Shown: piece after piece, positions 12,480 through 23,101 of the stretch
Layout: each line of letters begins with the position of its first letter
Numbering within the stretch: position 1 is the stretch's first letter
Assembly (NCBI GenBank): GCA_950106755.1
Contig: OX467087.1
Span: forward strand, 19,968,047 to 20,032,046
Length of the DNA: 64,000 bases
Direction of reading: 5' to 3'
Source: Climacium dendroides
Lineage: Eukaryota; Streptophyta; Bryopsida; Hypnales; Climaciaceae
Made by a program: the position numbers and the translations under genes
Notes under the pieces: generated by a model
The model's input: the letters and a program-made list of their open reading frames with translations, nothing else
Told to the model about the DNA's origin: nothing
The model's database searches: none

Positions 12480-13376
12480 TGATGGTTATGGGTGCTCCTA
12501 CCTTCACTATAGTATAAGTACCAAATTTTTGAATTTTTTTTGACACATGTAACTATAGGATCTTGTAGTATTCTAACTTGAGAACATGTGGTAAAAATTT
12601 CAGGAATTTTCAATGTGTGGATTACAAGATATAAGCATTCAAATTCACTAAAATTATTTTTTTGGCCTTGCAAAAAGTAGGGCAGTTGCACTTCACAAGC
12701 TCACTTTTCTTTGAAAAAATGTCCTAAATTTTCAAAGAATCTAGGACATTTTTTTCCTAGATAAGTTGGCTATATGCTTGAAAAATTTCACATAATTCAT
12801 TTGAAATTGTACAACATGTAGGAAAAGAATAGTAAGTAGAAAGAAGTAGAGAATGATTCAAAATACAAAATTGTTAAGAACTTAGTTATGGAATTGAAAA
12901 ATGCCAATCCCAATGGTTGAGATGTTGTAACAAACAATCTACATCTTATAATTTTATTTTTTTCAAAAAATATTGAAAATTGAGTAAGATAAAAGACTTC
13001 AAAGTTTATTTCAGAGTAGAGAATCCCTAATTGCCCACAAACAAAAATTGCTCACAGCTTTCATCTCATTGACCAAAATGAATTGATTCAAAGCTTTCCA
13101 TGTATATATAACTCTAGAAAACCAATTTCAAATTTTTGTTTTTCAAAAAAGTGATTTTTTTAATCTGCCCGTACTGTCTCGCTAGTGAAAAAAATAACAT
13201 ATTTGGCCATAACTTTTGACTCGTATTTCCAAATGTCATGAAATTTGGTGCATTTGAAAGATATTCCTTGCTTACACCTTCTAATAAAATTTCAACCTAA
13301 AATATGCAAATCTCTATCCACATGTACTTGCCCAAAATATCTATACAACCAAAAATGCATGTTGGTCTTTTAAGGG
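12480..13376 (+). mobile_element. ~0.9-kb TTAA-type element (long family), copy at 12.5-13.4 kb
   Basis: The right end reads GGTCTTTTAAGGG|TTAA (TTAA at 13377-13380). The left end has diverged and is placed by homology to the copy beginning at 46561. Shared ordered phrases include ACATGTAACTATAGGATCTTG, TACAACATGTAGGAAAAGAA, GAAAAATGCCAATCCCAATGG, CTTCAAAGTTTATTTCAGAG and GCTTTCATCTCATTGACC. No open frame of useful length is present, so it is non-autonomous or decayed. Confidence 0.7.
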
Positions 13377-13380
13377 TTAA

Positions 13381-14327
13381 CTTCGTGTATCCTCAAATTA
13401 CCACCTATGACAAGTCCGTTCCTCATGGGATGAATCGGATGGAAAATGGGAAATGCACCACTCATTGTAAGTTGTGCTACAATCTCACTTTCTCGAATAT
13501 CAAGTTGATCAGGTACTAACTAAAGAACTTTATTCGGGTATCACTCTTTCTACTATGAATACTACAGGTATTATTAATACAATTAATTGGATATTGAAAA
13601 GAGGTTTTTATTTCTATCAATACATGTATTGGTATTGAATAGATGAGAAAATTCAATTTAGGCTACCAATATTAGCTAATTTTTGTAATTTTGAATACTT
13701 GTTGTATATCAAGTATGCATTATTTTACCAGGATACATAGGTTAGATCTATGTGTATCACCCAAGTACCCACCCCAAATGTTCTACACTATAATATACAC
13801 CCATTGAGAAATTTTCAAATTTTTTAAACATATTTTGTATTTGATATGATTTTTTTTCAATTTTTTTTTCTAAAATTTGCAATACATTCAAATTTTCACA
13901 AAAAAGAGTTTGAAATTTTTATGATATATAGAATACATTTAATTACATCTCTATAAAATAAAATAAAATAAAAATTTAATTCACATTTGGTTGTAAAATA
14001 GGAGTATAGAAAATAGAACTTAGAATTTTGATAAAGTAGTCCTAAGCTTGTGGTTTCAAGGTTAAGTCCAACTCAAACATTCATTTTGTATATTTCTTTG
14101 ACCTTTAATAAGTAAGGGCAATTAATAATCAATGGAGTACATTCTACCATTCTAAACTAATTACACCTGTACATGTTCAAATTCTAAATCAATTTAAGCA
14201 TTAGAGATATAGAAAAAGTAATAAAGAGATTAGAAGTTGGTGGTGAGTTCACCCAACTTTGAGAGTTGCGTGAGCAATCAAAGTGAAGCATTTCCCATTA
14301 GATTTGTTGCAACCTACAGACAAGCAA
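13381..14327. other. AT-rich spacer
   Basis: Low-complexity, AT-rich DNA with (AAAAT)n-like tracts near 13955-13975. I see no gene or clear element. Confidence 0.5.
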
Positions 14328-14545
14328 TGCAATTTCAAAGTCCACTTAAAGTATTGAAACCTTTCACTTCATATTGTGACCAAAAGGAGAATGAACAAAA
14401 TAGAGCCAAGCATAAAACTCGATACAACTTCATTTTGTTTATGTTTTGAATTTCATGTCTTGTTTTGTTCATTCTTCTTTCTTTGTCACACAAAGAATTA
14501 AGAAAAGGTTTCAATACCTTAGGAGGGCTTTGAAATTGAATGTTC
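14328..14545. repeat. ~215-bp imperfect foldback repeat
   Basis: The left arm starts at GCAATTTCAAAGTCCACTTA and contains AGTATTGAAACCTTTC and GAATGAACAAAA. The right arm is its reverse complement with mismatches, ending TTTGAAATTG near 14540. The arms are separated by a short AT-rich loop. It has no coding capacity and its structure is that of a foldback MITE. I saw no second copy in the window. Confidence 0.65.
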
Positions 14546-15204
14546 ATCTGAATTTGCAAGGGCTATGTTCAAATAATCATACAATCTTGCTAAGTTTGGA
14601 GAGAACGGAAAACTCATAGGAATAGTACTCTGATCAGGGATATTACGATGCTTTTATTTCACTAATGGCATGAAACTTTATCGGTTAAGTAAAGTTTCTT
14701 GATGCGTTGCATTGCAAGCAATCGACATAAATAATCTCAATGCAAAATTCTGCAACTTCAGACTTGAAAAATTTCCTACTCCCAATCTCTCAAAGGAGCC
14801 TGCAATATATCTAACTTTGGTTCTGAAATTTGCGTACTCCCCACTGACTGCAGTAGTAACTTATATGAGCAGGTGAATGCCGGCAGGATGCTTTCAGTTT
14901 CAGTGATCTCCTCGCTTCCCTTTCGAAGCTCCTTGGATCTCCTCGCTGACATCACAAAGGTCTTCAGAGTCCTAACGTTCTAACAAACAACATCCTACAA
15001 GTGCATGCTACTGAATGGTATTAACAATTCCTAATTCAGGGCCTTAACTTACAATGAATGTAATACAGACAATCCTCTCCACTTGCTCCCCGATTTGGCT
15101 GGAGTGTTCGCAGATATAATTGCAGGAGTAAATACCTCGCAGGCGACGACAGTCATTGTGATATCCACAGATTGCTTGCCAAGGAGGCCCAGAGACTTTG
15201 ATAT
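14546..15204. other. Spacer left of the 15.2-15.9 kb open frame
   Basis: Composition rises towards balanced GC from about 14870. No domain or splice-consistent exon is recognisable. If the minus-strand frame at 15205-15891 is real, this stretch may hold further exons or its 3' UTR. Confidence 0.35.
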
Positions 15205-15891
15205 TTACAGCAACCAAGCGTTCTCCAGCTGGTCAATATGGGAAGCTCCACAACACTGGGCCCTGGTCAAGCAGTAACGAGTGCAAGTCCCAGCCGAGGA
15301 GGAAACTCTTGTCGTCTTCAACAGGTAGCAAGCATTGGTCTGTACGCCTCTAGCCTGCACAAGGACTCCCCATACGTTGGTTTCTGCGCCCTCAGCTTGC
15401 AACACACGGCACACCCTCTCAGATTCTCCTCTTTCTTCATCTCCTTCATCATCATTTGCCAACTGAAAAGACTCTGGAAGGCAGCAAACGGAGCTGCTCC
15501 TGCCTCCACTTGGTTCCATTTTTTGTACAAGGATTACAGCATCGGGATCCACCTCGGACAACGAATCACGAATTGGAGACCAGGAGTTGGCATCCTTCAA
15601 GGCATCCTCCGATATCTTTTGCCGCCGGGAGCGTCCAAGACTGCCCTTGGAGTCGAACACATATTGCAAAAACGGAGCCTCCTGGATGTTTCTTACAATC
15701 TGCCCCATGCACCACAACATTATTATTACACAGCGGTTAGATTCATGCGCCTTCCGTAGAAATAACTGGCCTGCCACCACACATACGCGAAGACAAACAA
15801 TGACTGGCTTGCAAGACTTGAAGGTCTGCCTCCAAATTTGTCTAAACCAGAGTAAACAGAGTATCCAACAGAGGGATTCCAAAGCTGCCAA
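15205..15891 (-). CDS. Unassigned open frame, possible internal exon(s)
   Basis: The frame stays open for about 228 codons on the minus strand in a GC-richer island. It has no ATG at its upstream edge (the first usable codon is TTG after an in-frame stop), so it could only be an internal exon or a chance frame. The translation has a hydrophobic, Cys/Trp/Val-rich start, a basic SRRQKISEDALKD segment and an acidic DDEGDEERGESE patch. The opposite strand has an overlapping 173-codon frame, which weakens the case. No domain is recognised. A transcript or orthologue would be required to accept it. Confidence 0.22.
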   Translation of the reverse strand: MAALESLCWILCLLWFRQIWRQTFKSCKPVIVCLRVCVVAGQLFLRKAHESNRCVIIMLWCMGQIVRNIQEAPFLQYVFDSKGSLGRSRRQKISEDALKDANSWSPIRDSLSEVDPDAVILVQKMEPSGGRSSSVCCLPESFQLANDDEGDEERGESERVCRVLQAEGAETNVWGVLVQARGVQTNACYLLKTTRVSSSAGTCTRYCLTRAQCCGASHIDQLENAWLL

Positions 15892-17891
15892 CTCAATGAT
15901 TGGCGATTCTCGAATGAGACTTCAAAACTCTATTTAAGGAGCTGTTATGTCTGACGAGAATTGGGGCTCAAGATCCCGCAAAGGAATGCTCAAAATGGAA
16001 TGAAAGATGGGAATCTTGCAGTTGAAGACGTGGACTCTGCCACGCTAATGACATTTGGAGGGGGCGCTACTGGTAGGCTTCAAAATAACTACTCCCATGG
16101 TTGGAGGTTCTCATCATTGGACAGAATTCACCCGGTGCATTCTACAATATTTCTTCAGACGTTAAAAGTAGCCACCCAGAGATTATCGGTTCGAAAAGTA
16201 TTCTTCATACTTTGTCAATAGAGACTTAAAACAAAAAAAGGACTCATATTCCTCTCATTTCAAAGTTGAGGGAAGACTTCCAACGCTAGCATTGAACATT
16301 TTGTCACCCACTAAAAGTAAAGCGTTATGGCAATTCAGGATCAGTCAAATGTTATGTAAAATACGTTTCGAAGTTGGCAAGCATTCAATCCCCAAAGAAA
16401 GGCAAATGTCTCAAAAAAATGGACGCACCTCATGTACAGAGTCTTCCACCCATCTTTGTACGTTACTATCTCTATTCACAGGACAACTCCACGCGCAGCA
16501 TGACTGATCAAGGAACGCATATCGTCCTTGAAATCCCGTTGACGCTTCCGAGGCGGAGCTTCTTATCGCTCCACTGCCTACACGTGACCTCCACACGCCC
16601 CGATCCACGCGCCTCCCCGAACGAAACTCCCGACCCGAGCACCACACACCGCTTGTCCTGAACATCAAAAACACAATCCAATCTCACAATCACCACACAC
16701 TCCAACCTCAGGAGCTCAATCGCAAACGCGCGATAAGGTCTTACCCTCACATTCACATCTCCAAGTGATTGAACACACCCAGGACAAGCCCAATTTTGAG
16801 CTTCCAAAGTGGAAATCGCGCTTAACCCCAATGCGAATTGAACCCACCACTACCGAAATTCAATCTCAGAACACGAACAGGACAAGGACTAATGGATTAC
16901 CTGGCGAAGCGAGAGCAGGGGCTCCACGCCACGGCATGAGCCATAAGCAGGCTCTTCAGAAAGGGTAAAATGACGAGAATGCTGTTGCGTGGTGTTGGAT
17001 TTCAACTTTTCTGCAAGCGAAGGAAGGCAAATGAATGTTGTTGTAAGGGATTGATGAGAGAGGGATCGTGCAGGGGGGTGTTCGTGAGAAAGTGGGAGTG
17101 GGTGTGGGTGTGGGTGTTGTTGTCCGGCTGGGGGGAAAAGCGTGGCTGGGGTGTGGCGAGCACTGGTGTTGAAGGCTCCCCGTTGGTGCCGACAGGTGAC
17201 AATCCGATGTGGCGGCCACGACGCTCGATTCCGGTAACTGCCTTTCCCTGTTTAGAATAGGAATCATTGGGTGGATCTCGGCGGGCCACTGACTGGCGGA
17301 GTGATCCCCAGATTCTCAGGTCTTGCAGAAAACACGCAGGATCCGCACTGAAAGCTTTGGTAGCCGCGTTGATGGACCAGCCGAGCGGACCAAGCTGTGA
17401 AACTTCCTTTGATGGAGGCAGACTTTGATGGACCTAGAATTGGCCCAACCATAGTTGACCACTTAAGTGACTCCGCACATGTTCTAGAGGAGTAGAAGGC
17501 AATGTAAATTTTCTGCCATGTAGGAAGATAGAAATTATGGGGATTGCAAATTTTTTGGTAATTTTATGCTTTGAATTGAAATTACTCTAAGTTTTGAAAG
17601 CCAAAAGTTCGTCTAAATCCATACCCAATGTATAGACTCTTCTAATTCCGATCATTCAAGAACTACTTTCCTACTCACTACTTTCTACTTGCTTGCTCAC
17701 TACATTGGGACATATATCATGACTTTGTTGATCCCAACCTTCAAAACTTTGGTTGGAAATAGCTACACCCTACAAGTTGGGTATGGATCCCTGTTTGGGA
17801 ATAGGTGGTTATACTATAGCATGCACCATCACTGCCTCATGCTTCACATTAGATTAAGTAAAATATTTTGCACCCAAGAGTGCATCATCAA
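15892..17891. other. GC-richer intergenic island, no supported gene
   Basis: From about 16400 to 17450 the sequence is clearly richer in GC and CpG than its surroundings, with a (GGGTGT)n-like stretch near 17096-17120. Short overlapping frames occur in all directions, with low-complexity translations (for example Thr/His/Pro repeats). This looks like a promoter or UTR-like region or a decayed gene rather than an intact coding sequence. From 17460 it returns to AT-rich spacer. Confidence 0.35.
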
Positions 17892-18084
17892 TAGCTAAGT
17901 AGACAAGTGGAGGCTCAATGTAATGAGTAGGGTGTAGAAAGGAGGCAGTGGGTATGAAGGCCACTAAATATCATTGAGTGTGAAAGAAATTTCCCAAAGT
18001 TGAAATTGTCTGGTTTAGAAAGTCATTATGACTTTCAAACACTTTGGAAGTTTGATCTTGAGCCTCCACTTGTCTGCTTAGCTA
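17892..18084. mobile_element. ~193-bp MITE with 27-bp terminal inverted repeats
   Basis: The left end, TAGCTAAGTAGACAAGTGG and continuing to GGCTCAA, is repeated as its reverse complement at 18058-18084 with a single mismatch. The outer bases are TA on both sides, compatible with a TA target duplication as in mariner-like elements, although that assignment is only inference. There is no coding capacity. Confidence 0.7.
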
Positions 18085-18909
18085 TAAGATCCATTTTATT
18101 GGTCAGTATTTTTCATGAAAATTATTTTATTTCATTTTTGACGTATGAAATCATTGGCAATCCCTTCTAAAAGTAAAAAAATAATAATTTGTTTTAAAGA
18201 AAAGTGAAGAAAAGTCATATCAATTACAATTATGTAGGCCTAAAAAAAGCTTATAATTTTAAAGTAGGTCTATATGGCACTTTAGTTTAGTATAGAATAT
18301 CATAGGGTAAACCAAATTGCCCTATCACTTTACATTTAGAAAACAAGTCCTAAGTCATAGTTGCAAGTCTAAACTTCAAACTACAGTAAAATATCCAAAT
18401 GAGTTTTAGAATTAATCAATCTCAATATAGTCTAGAACTCTACCAATTAATTCTGGTATAATTGCATCTACAATGTATCTCATATGAATATCTATAACCA
18501 TGAAAAAACTCAATTCTTTGCTTTAAGCTTACATTCTCCTTCTTACAATTCACATATATAAATGGCACATGTAGGATAAAAATAGATCATTTTTTTCAAT
18601 TTGTGAAAAAAAAAATCTAAAAAAGAATTTTGAAATTTAATCTGGTAAACAAAGTACCAAATTTCCTATATTACTTCCTATATTGCTTCATATATGCACC
18701 TATAATGTCAAAAATGTAATATTTACATTTGACCTCCAAGCGACACTAAAACCTCGATGTTGACTACATAAGATGAACACCAACACACAATACCTACAAG
18801 AGTTGAAATTCAACATACGAGTGACATTGAAATTGGATTGTTTTGGAGTTTGCATAGTTCAGTCAACATCAATTTAGTAAAGTAGAGGTTCTATTGACCA
18901 CATAGATCA
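18085..18909. other. AT-rich spacer
   Basis: AT-rich sequence without open frames of note, and no recognised element. Confidence 0.5.
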
Positions 18910-18913
18910 TTAA

Positions 18914-19121
18914 CCCTTAAAGGACGACGGGGTGACCTTGGAAATCATCCATTTTCATGACCGTGTGAATCATTGACTTAAAAAATTGCAAAAGCACTCA
19001 TTGGAAGTCAAAGTACTACAGAAGATCTCCCCTTTCCATACAAAATAGTTGCACTTTTGTCCTACATGGAGAGATTCTTTATCATCCATCGAACGCCAAA
19101 CGTCCACCTCAACGTTTAAGG
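18914..19121. mobile_element. ~208-bp TTAA-type MITE (short family), copy 3
   Basis: The left junction is TTAA (18910-18913) followed by CCCTTAAAGGACGACGG. The right end reads CCTCAACGTTTAAGG, the imperfect inverse of the left. The body matches the 11.9-12.4 kb copies (CACTCATTGGAAGTCAAAGT, GTTGCACTTTTGTCCTACAT). The right flank is ATTG rather than TTAA, so one target repeat has mutated. Confidence 0.75.
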
Positions 19122-19123
19122 AT

Positions 19124-19348
19124 TGAAGGTTCCATTGCCACCATATAGATGAATTGTGATTTGTGCTTATTGTGAAAACATTAAATCTATGTTTTCACAA
19201 TTAATTTTTTTGCAATTGGTTTTTAGCTGGAACGAAAACAAATACACATCCAAAATTTTAGATGGCACAAGTTTCTATATTGTTGTAGGGAAAGGCTCAA
19301 AGGTTAAAGTGCATAGAACCTCTCCATTACTGTATGGTGAATGGATAC
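19124..19348 (+). mobile_element. MITE with TCCATT...CCATAC ends, copy 2
   Basis: It begins GAAGGTTCCATTGCCACCAT and ends near TGTATGGTGAATGGA. Internally it carries GATTTGTGCTTA, TGGCACAAGTTTCTA and TGTAGGGAAAGGCTCAAAG, shared with the copy at 20397-20650. A 13-bp perfect hairpin (ATTGTGAAAACAT, 7-nt loop) lies at 19169-19201. It abuts the TTAA-type element ending at 19121 and lies downstream of the anion-channel stop codon, so it may fall in the 3' UTR or just beyond. Confidence 0.65.
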
Positions 19349-19537
19349 TTTACATTAATTAGCTCATACTCAAATACAATTTCTCAAATTCTTCGGTCCT
19401 CATCCTTGAAAACTCTCGAGTTCCTCGACAGTTTCATCAGTCACCTCCAACTCCAAACAATTTTAGTATAAATAATAATTACAAACTTGCACACAATTTG
19501 CAAGTCGCGTCGTTATCGATCGTGATCGTCGTCGTCG

Positions 19538-22500
19538 TCACGACGCGGCCGCCGCCGGCGTGAACGGATTGGAGAAATGCGACACTTCGTTTCTCACGGT
19601 GACATCCGGCGTGAGACACACCCCGACCACTTCATCGTTCGGAAACAGCTCCCCGGAGAATGTCCTGGAGACTGTAAACACGACCACAAACATCACCGTC
19701 GCCGACGACAAAAACGACAATCCCACCGCCAGCACTTTCGCAAACACGCTCTGGTTCCCCCCCGCGTACGCCATGGCCGCCAGCGCCGCGGCTCCCATGG
19801 GAAACGTGTACGCCCACCAGGCCAGTGAGAATCGCACCCCTCGCACCAGATGATTCAATCGGGAGACTAAGAGTAAGTACAGGAAGAGTCCCAAGAATGT
19901 GAGGATTTTTGAGAATTGGTCGGTGTGGGTGTTGATGGCGATCCAGGCCGTGGCGGCGGTGGATGGAGGGGCCACGAAGAGGAAGAGGACGGGGTGGAGT
20001 TGGTTGTGTAAAGGGGTGTTGGAAGGGAGGCGCATGTAGATGGTAAGGAAGACGACGAGCTGGTGGAGTAAGCCTGCGGAGAAGAAGAAGAGGGCGAGGT
20101 CGCTCCATCCGGCCGTGCCGAAGGCGGTGGCGCCGATGAAGTTGCCGATGACGGAGATTTGGGTGGTGGGGTTGACGATGGCGGACAGGCGGCGGTTGTG
20201 ACCGCCCATGAGCCAGTGGCCGTAGAAGTGGACCTCGAGGAGTAAAACTGGGACTGCAATGGGACACGAAATCAATTACAAAATCAGATCAAAACAAATG
20301 ATTGATGTGAATTACATGGAAAGAGATTCTAGAGCGTAAGGTAGAGTTATGGCTAATTGTAACGTGTTGAAACAGCATTAGTAGCAGCTAAGGTAGAGAT
20401 TCCATTAACCATACAGTACGTTATCAGAGATCTCACTGACAAGACATGTGAGCTTTGATTTGTGCTTAGAAGCGTGAAAATACTTGATCTGTACGTTCAT
20501 TTTTTTCTTGGAATTGATTTTCGGCTTAACTCAAAGTAAATGTTCAGAATTGAAGATGGTGCAAGTTTCTAGATGTTTGTAGGGGAAGACTCAAAGTTCG
20601 CTTGAGTGATGAATGGAGGCTATTCTTGGAGTATGGTGAATGGAGAGTCTTAGAAGAGGATTGCTGTAAAAATTTATACCACTGAAGACGAACGCTCCCA
20701 CCAGGGTGGATGTGTGATGGCCATAGCGAGCCCACGTTGGAGCGCCCAGGAGGAGAAGAAGCGCAGACAGAAAAGGTGCAATCAGGAAATTCGAACGCAC
20801 TGGGTGCACAAACTCACGGTATACCGCCTGTGAAAAAACAGATGCCAACACGGTGAGAATCGTTTTACTACAGCAGCATCGGAGGGCAAGATTTTGGTTC
20901 TAAAAATTCTACTCCGTAAAAGATAACCCTGGTAAGACTTTATGCAAGGGTCAATGTTTTGGAGATGCGATTTTGGACTTTAACAGCGATATCATGCAAG
21001 ATTTACTTCTGGATCATGTTGAGAAAGAAACTATGAAATCTTGCAAGAGAAGTATCGAGCTCTAATGCCCCGCAATTTAACGGTTATGTATTGGTGAAAT
21101 GTCACAAAATTGGAATCCAACAATTAAAAGAATACATTAAATTCCATGGCTCTTCTGGTTTTGAGGTGTCCTGTGGATACCTCAAAATGGTTAGTTGAAA
21201 CCTCAAACCTTTACAGGCTGTCATAGATTCTAGAGCTCAGGATACTTAAGGACCACATTTAAAATTGCCCATTCTAACAAATGTGACCATTGTGACTTGG
21301 ATTGTGGACGCCCACCGAAACAAACGAAATGTTTCATTGTACTGCAAATGAGATTTTCAGTCTTCGGTTGTATAATTACGTACCCCAATGAAGGAAGGTT
21401 AAGAATGGACGTACCTTCGGCCAGAAACACATTTTGAGAGCGTAGACGATGGACGAGGCGAAGAGCACAAGGATTCCGACGATCCAAATGACAGTGCCCA
21501 CAGTCGACGGCACTTGCAGAAACTCCATCGACTTCTGCGTTGCCAGCGCTTTCCAAACACAGGACTGGCTACCGAGACCCATCGACATGCCAAAGATGTT
21601 GGCCGGAACGCGCAGCAGGAAAGGCCACCTCTTGTCCAGCGGAAACATCGAGTCTCGCACATCCTGTCACCACAATTATGTATCCCACCGCAGCTCCTGT
21701 GAGCGGAGTCGCATTTGCTATCCTAGTTAGGTTTGAAATATTGCAACCAAGACTCGTACCATGTGTAGCTGTCAGTTTCCGAGACCCACACAGTTTTCAA
21801 GTCATCATAACATTCTTGGGTTTCGAGGCTTGGGGTCCTTCTACAGTATCTCTATAACAAGAATTGGCTTGAGTTACAGTGGTTCACATTCATGAGCAAG
21901 ATCGCATTCAAAAATATTTTATCTTGCAACAAGAGTAATTTTTGTTACAGTGGCCCACAATTCATGGAAGATTTTCTGCGGTGAAAGGAGCCTTGATTCA
22001 TGGGAAGGAAAGGGTCCTGTGGCTTGAAGTTCAAAGATGTTATGCCATTTTGCACACAAGAGTGACTGTTAGTAACAACCTTCGATCCTGAAATCATTGA
22101 CATGATGTTGTGAATTAGTTATGTACGAAACTGAAAGACATGAGGAAGGGGAGGTTGCTGCGAACTGACCTTCATTCTGTCGAGCTCGATGCCACTCATC
22201 CGATCGCAATAGGTTTCTGAGAAATGGAAGGGATCAAATTCGTCAAGGCTAAGACGACGGTGAAAATCCCCAGACAGGGCGGCTTCCAGCCCAGTGATGG
22301 CTTTGAATTCTTGGGAGTGCCGGTGCCTGTGACTGACGTGTTCCTCGCTAATTTGATCCATTTCTGCGACACACACAATCCTTGTCATCAGTGTTGCACC
22401 TTTTATAGAGGACTCATACCTAAAAGCAACAATTGAAGCAACAATTTCTACTATTCGACTGAATGCTTATTATGTCATTAACCGAATCAGTTGCAGAGGG

Positions 22501-23101
22501 GATTCCACTGCACCAAAGTATGTTTTATTTGAATACCACATGCAAAATTTGTTAGGGTTCAAAGCTGAATTGTTAGATGGCCTCAAACCAACATGAATGC
22601 CGATGTCAAAGTGGTTAACATTTTCAAACCAATATGCAGACAGCGTGGAATCTTTTCAAGGTGTTGCATTTGGGTACCTCTACCATTAACGACACCAAAC
22701 CTAGATTAGGGTTGTACACCAGTTTTCATAAAAACACCGACATTGTCAATTATCAATTTGGGACAAATTTCAGAGGAACTCAAGCGACTCAACCTCTACT
22801 CATTCAAATTCAATTAAAAGGGCAAGTTTTCCATTGCCAGAAATGAAAAACAGAAGCGGTTTTAACAAGGAAAGGTACCCATTCTGTGCCATTTTAACTG
22901 GAAAATCTCGAATTTCATAAAACAAAAATTCCCAATACTCTTCGTTATCTCAGCATGGCGAAGGTCATGGGGGATCGTACCTAGTGGCACCACCGTTCGT
23001 GTGTTTTCAGGCTTTCGGGAAACGTGAGACGAAAGGTGTGTCATGTGACTCATGTCCAAAATGATGTCCTTATTGCACCCCTCGCATTGCTTGTGCTGCA
23101 T
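19538..23101 (-). CDS. SLAC1-like: SLAC1/SLAH-type S-type anion channel, five coding exons
   Basis: Members of this family are plasma-membrane chloride/nitrate channels of the TehA/SLAC1 fold; some close stomata after kinase activation. Coding exons are 23101-22981, 22363-22170, 21663-21415, 20827-20680 and 20253-19538. All borders are GT-AG and the phases agree, giving 475 residues. The start is the first ATG after an in-frame stop in the upstream exon sequence. The N-terminus (1-105) is hydrophilic and contains HRRLSLDEF at about 75-83, a plausible basophilic kinase site. The channel domain starts at KRWPFLLRVPANIFG and continues with a cluster of hydrophobic helices. YREFVHPVRSNF, HFYGHWLMGG, VNPTTQISVIGNFIGA and RFSLAWWAYTFP are family signatures. 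The Phe of RFSLAWW appears to be the pore-gating position (F450 in Arabidopsis SLAC1, by eye). The C-terminus has LFPNDEV as in SLAC1. Whether it is kinase-gated cannot be read from sequence. Confidence 0.93.
20397..20650 (+). mobile_element. MITE with TCCATT...CCATAC ends, copy 3, in an anion-channel intron
   Basis: It starts GAGATTCCATTAACCATACA and ends with the inverse, TATGGTGAATGGAGAGTCT. The body parallels the 19124-19348 copy (GATTTGTGCTTAGAAG, TGGTGCAAGTTTCTAG, TGTAGGGGAAGACTCAAAG). It lies within the last intron of the channel gene, with its edge about 30 bp from the donor at 20679. Confidence 0.7.

Noticed and set aside
15238..15759. 173-codon plus-strand frame overlapping the 15205-15891 minus frame
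   Set aside because: No domain and no splice partners. Both frames cannot be real and neither is convincing.
19632..20267. 211-codon overlapping frame opposite/within the anion-channel last exon
   Set aside because: An Arg/Pro/His-rich shadow frame of a GC-rich exon. The channel frame has family motifs and this one has none.
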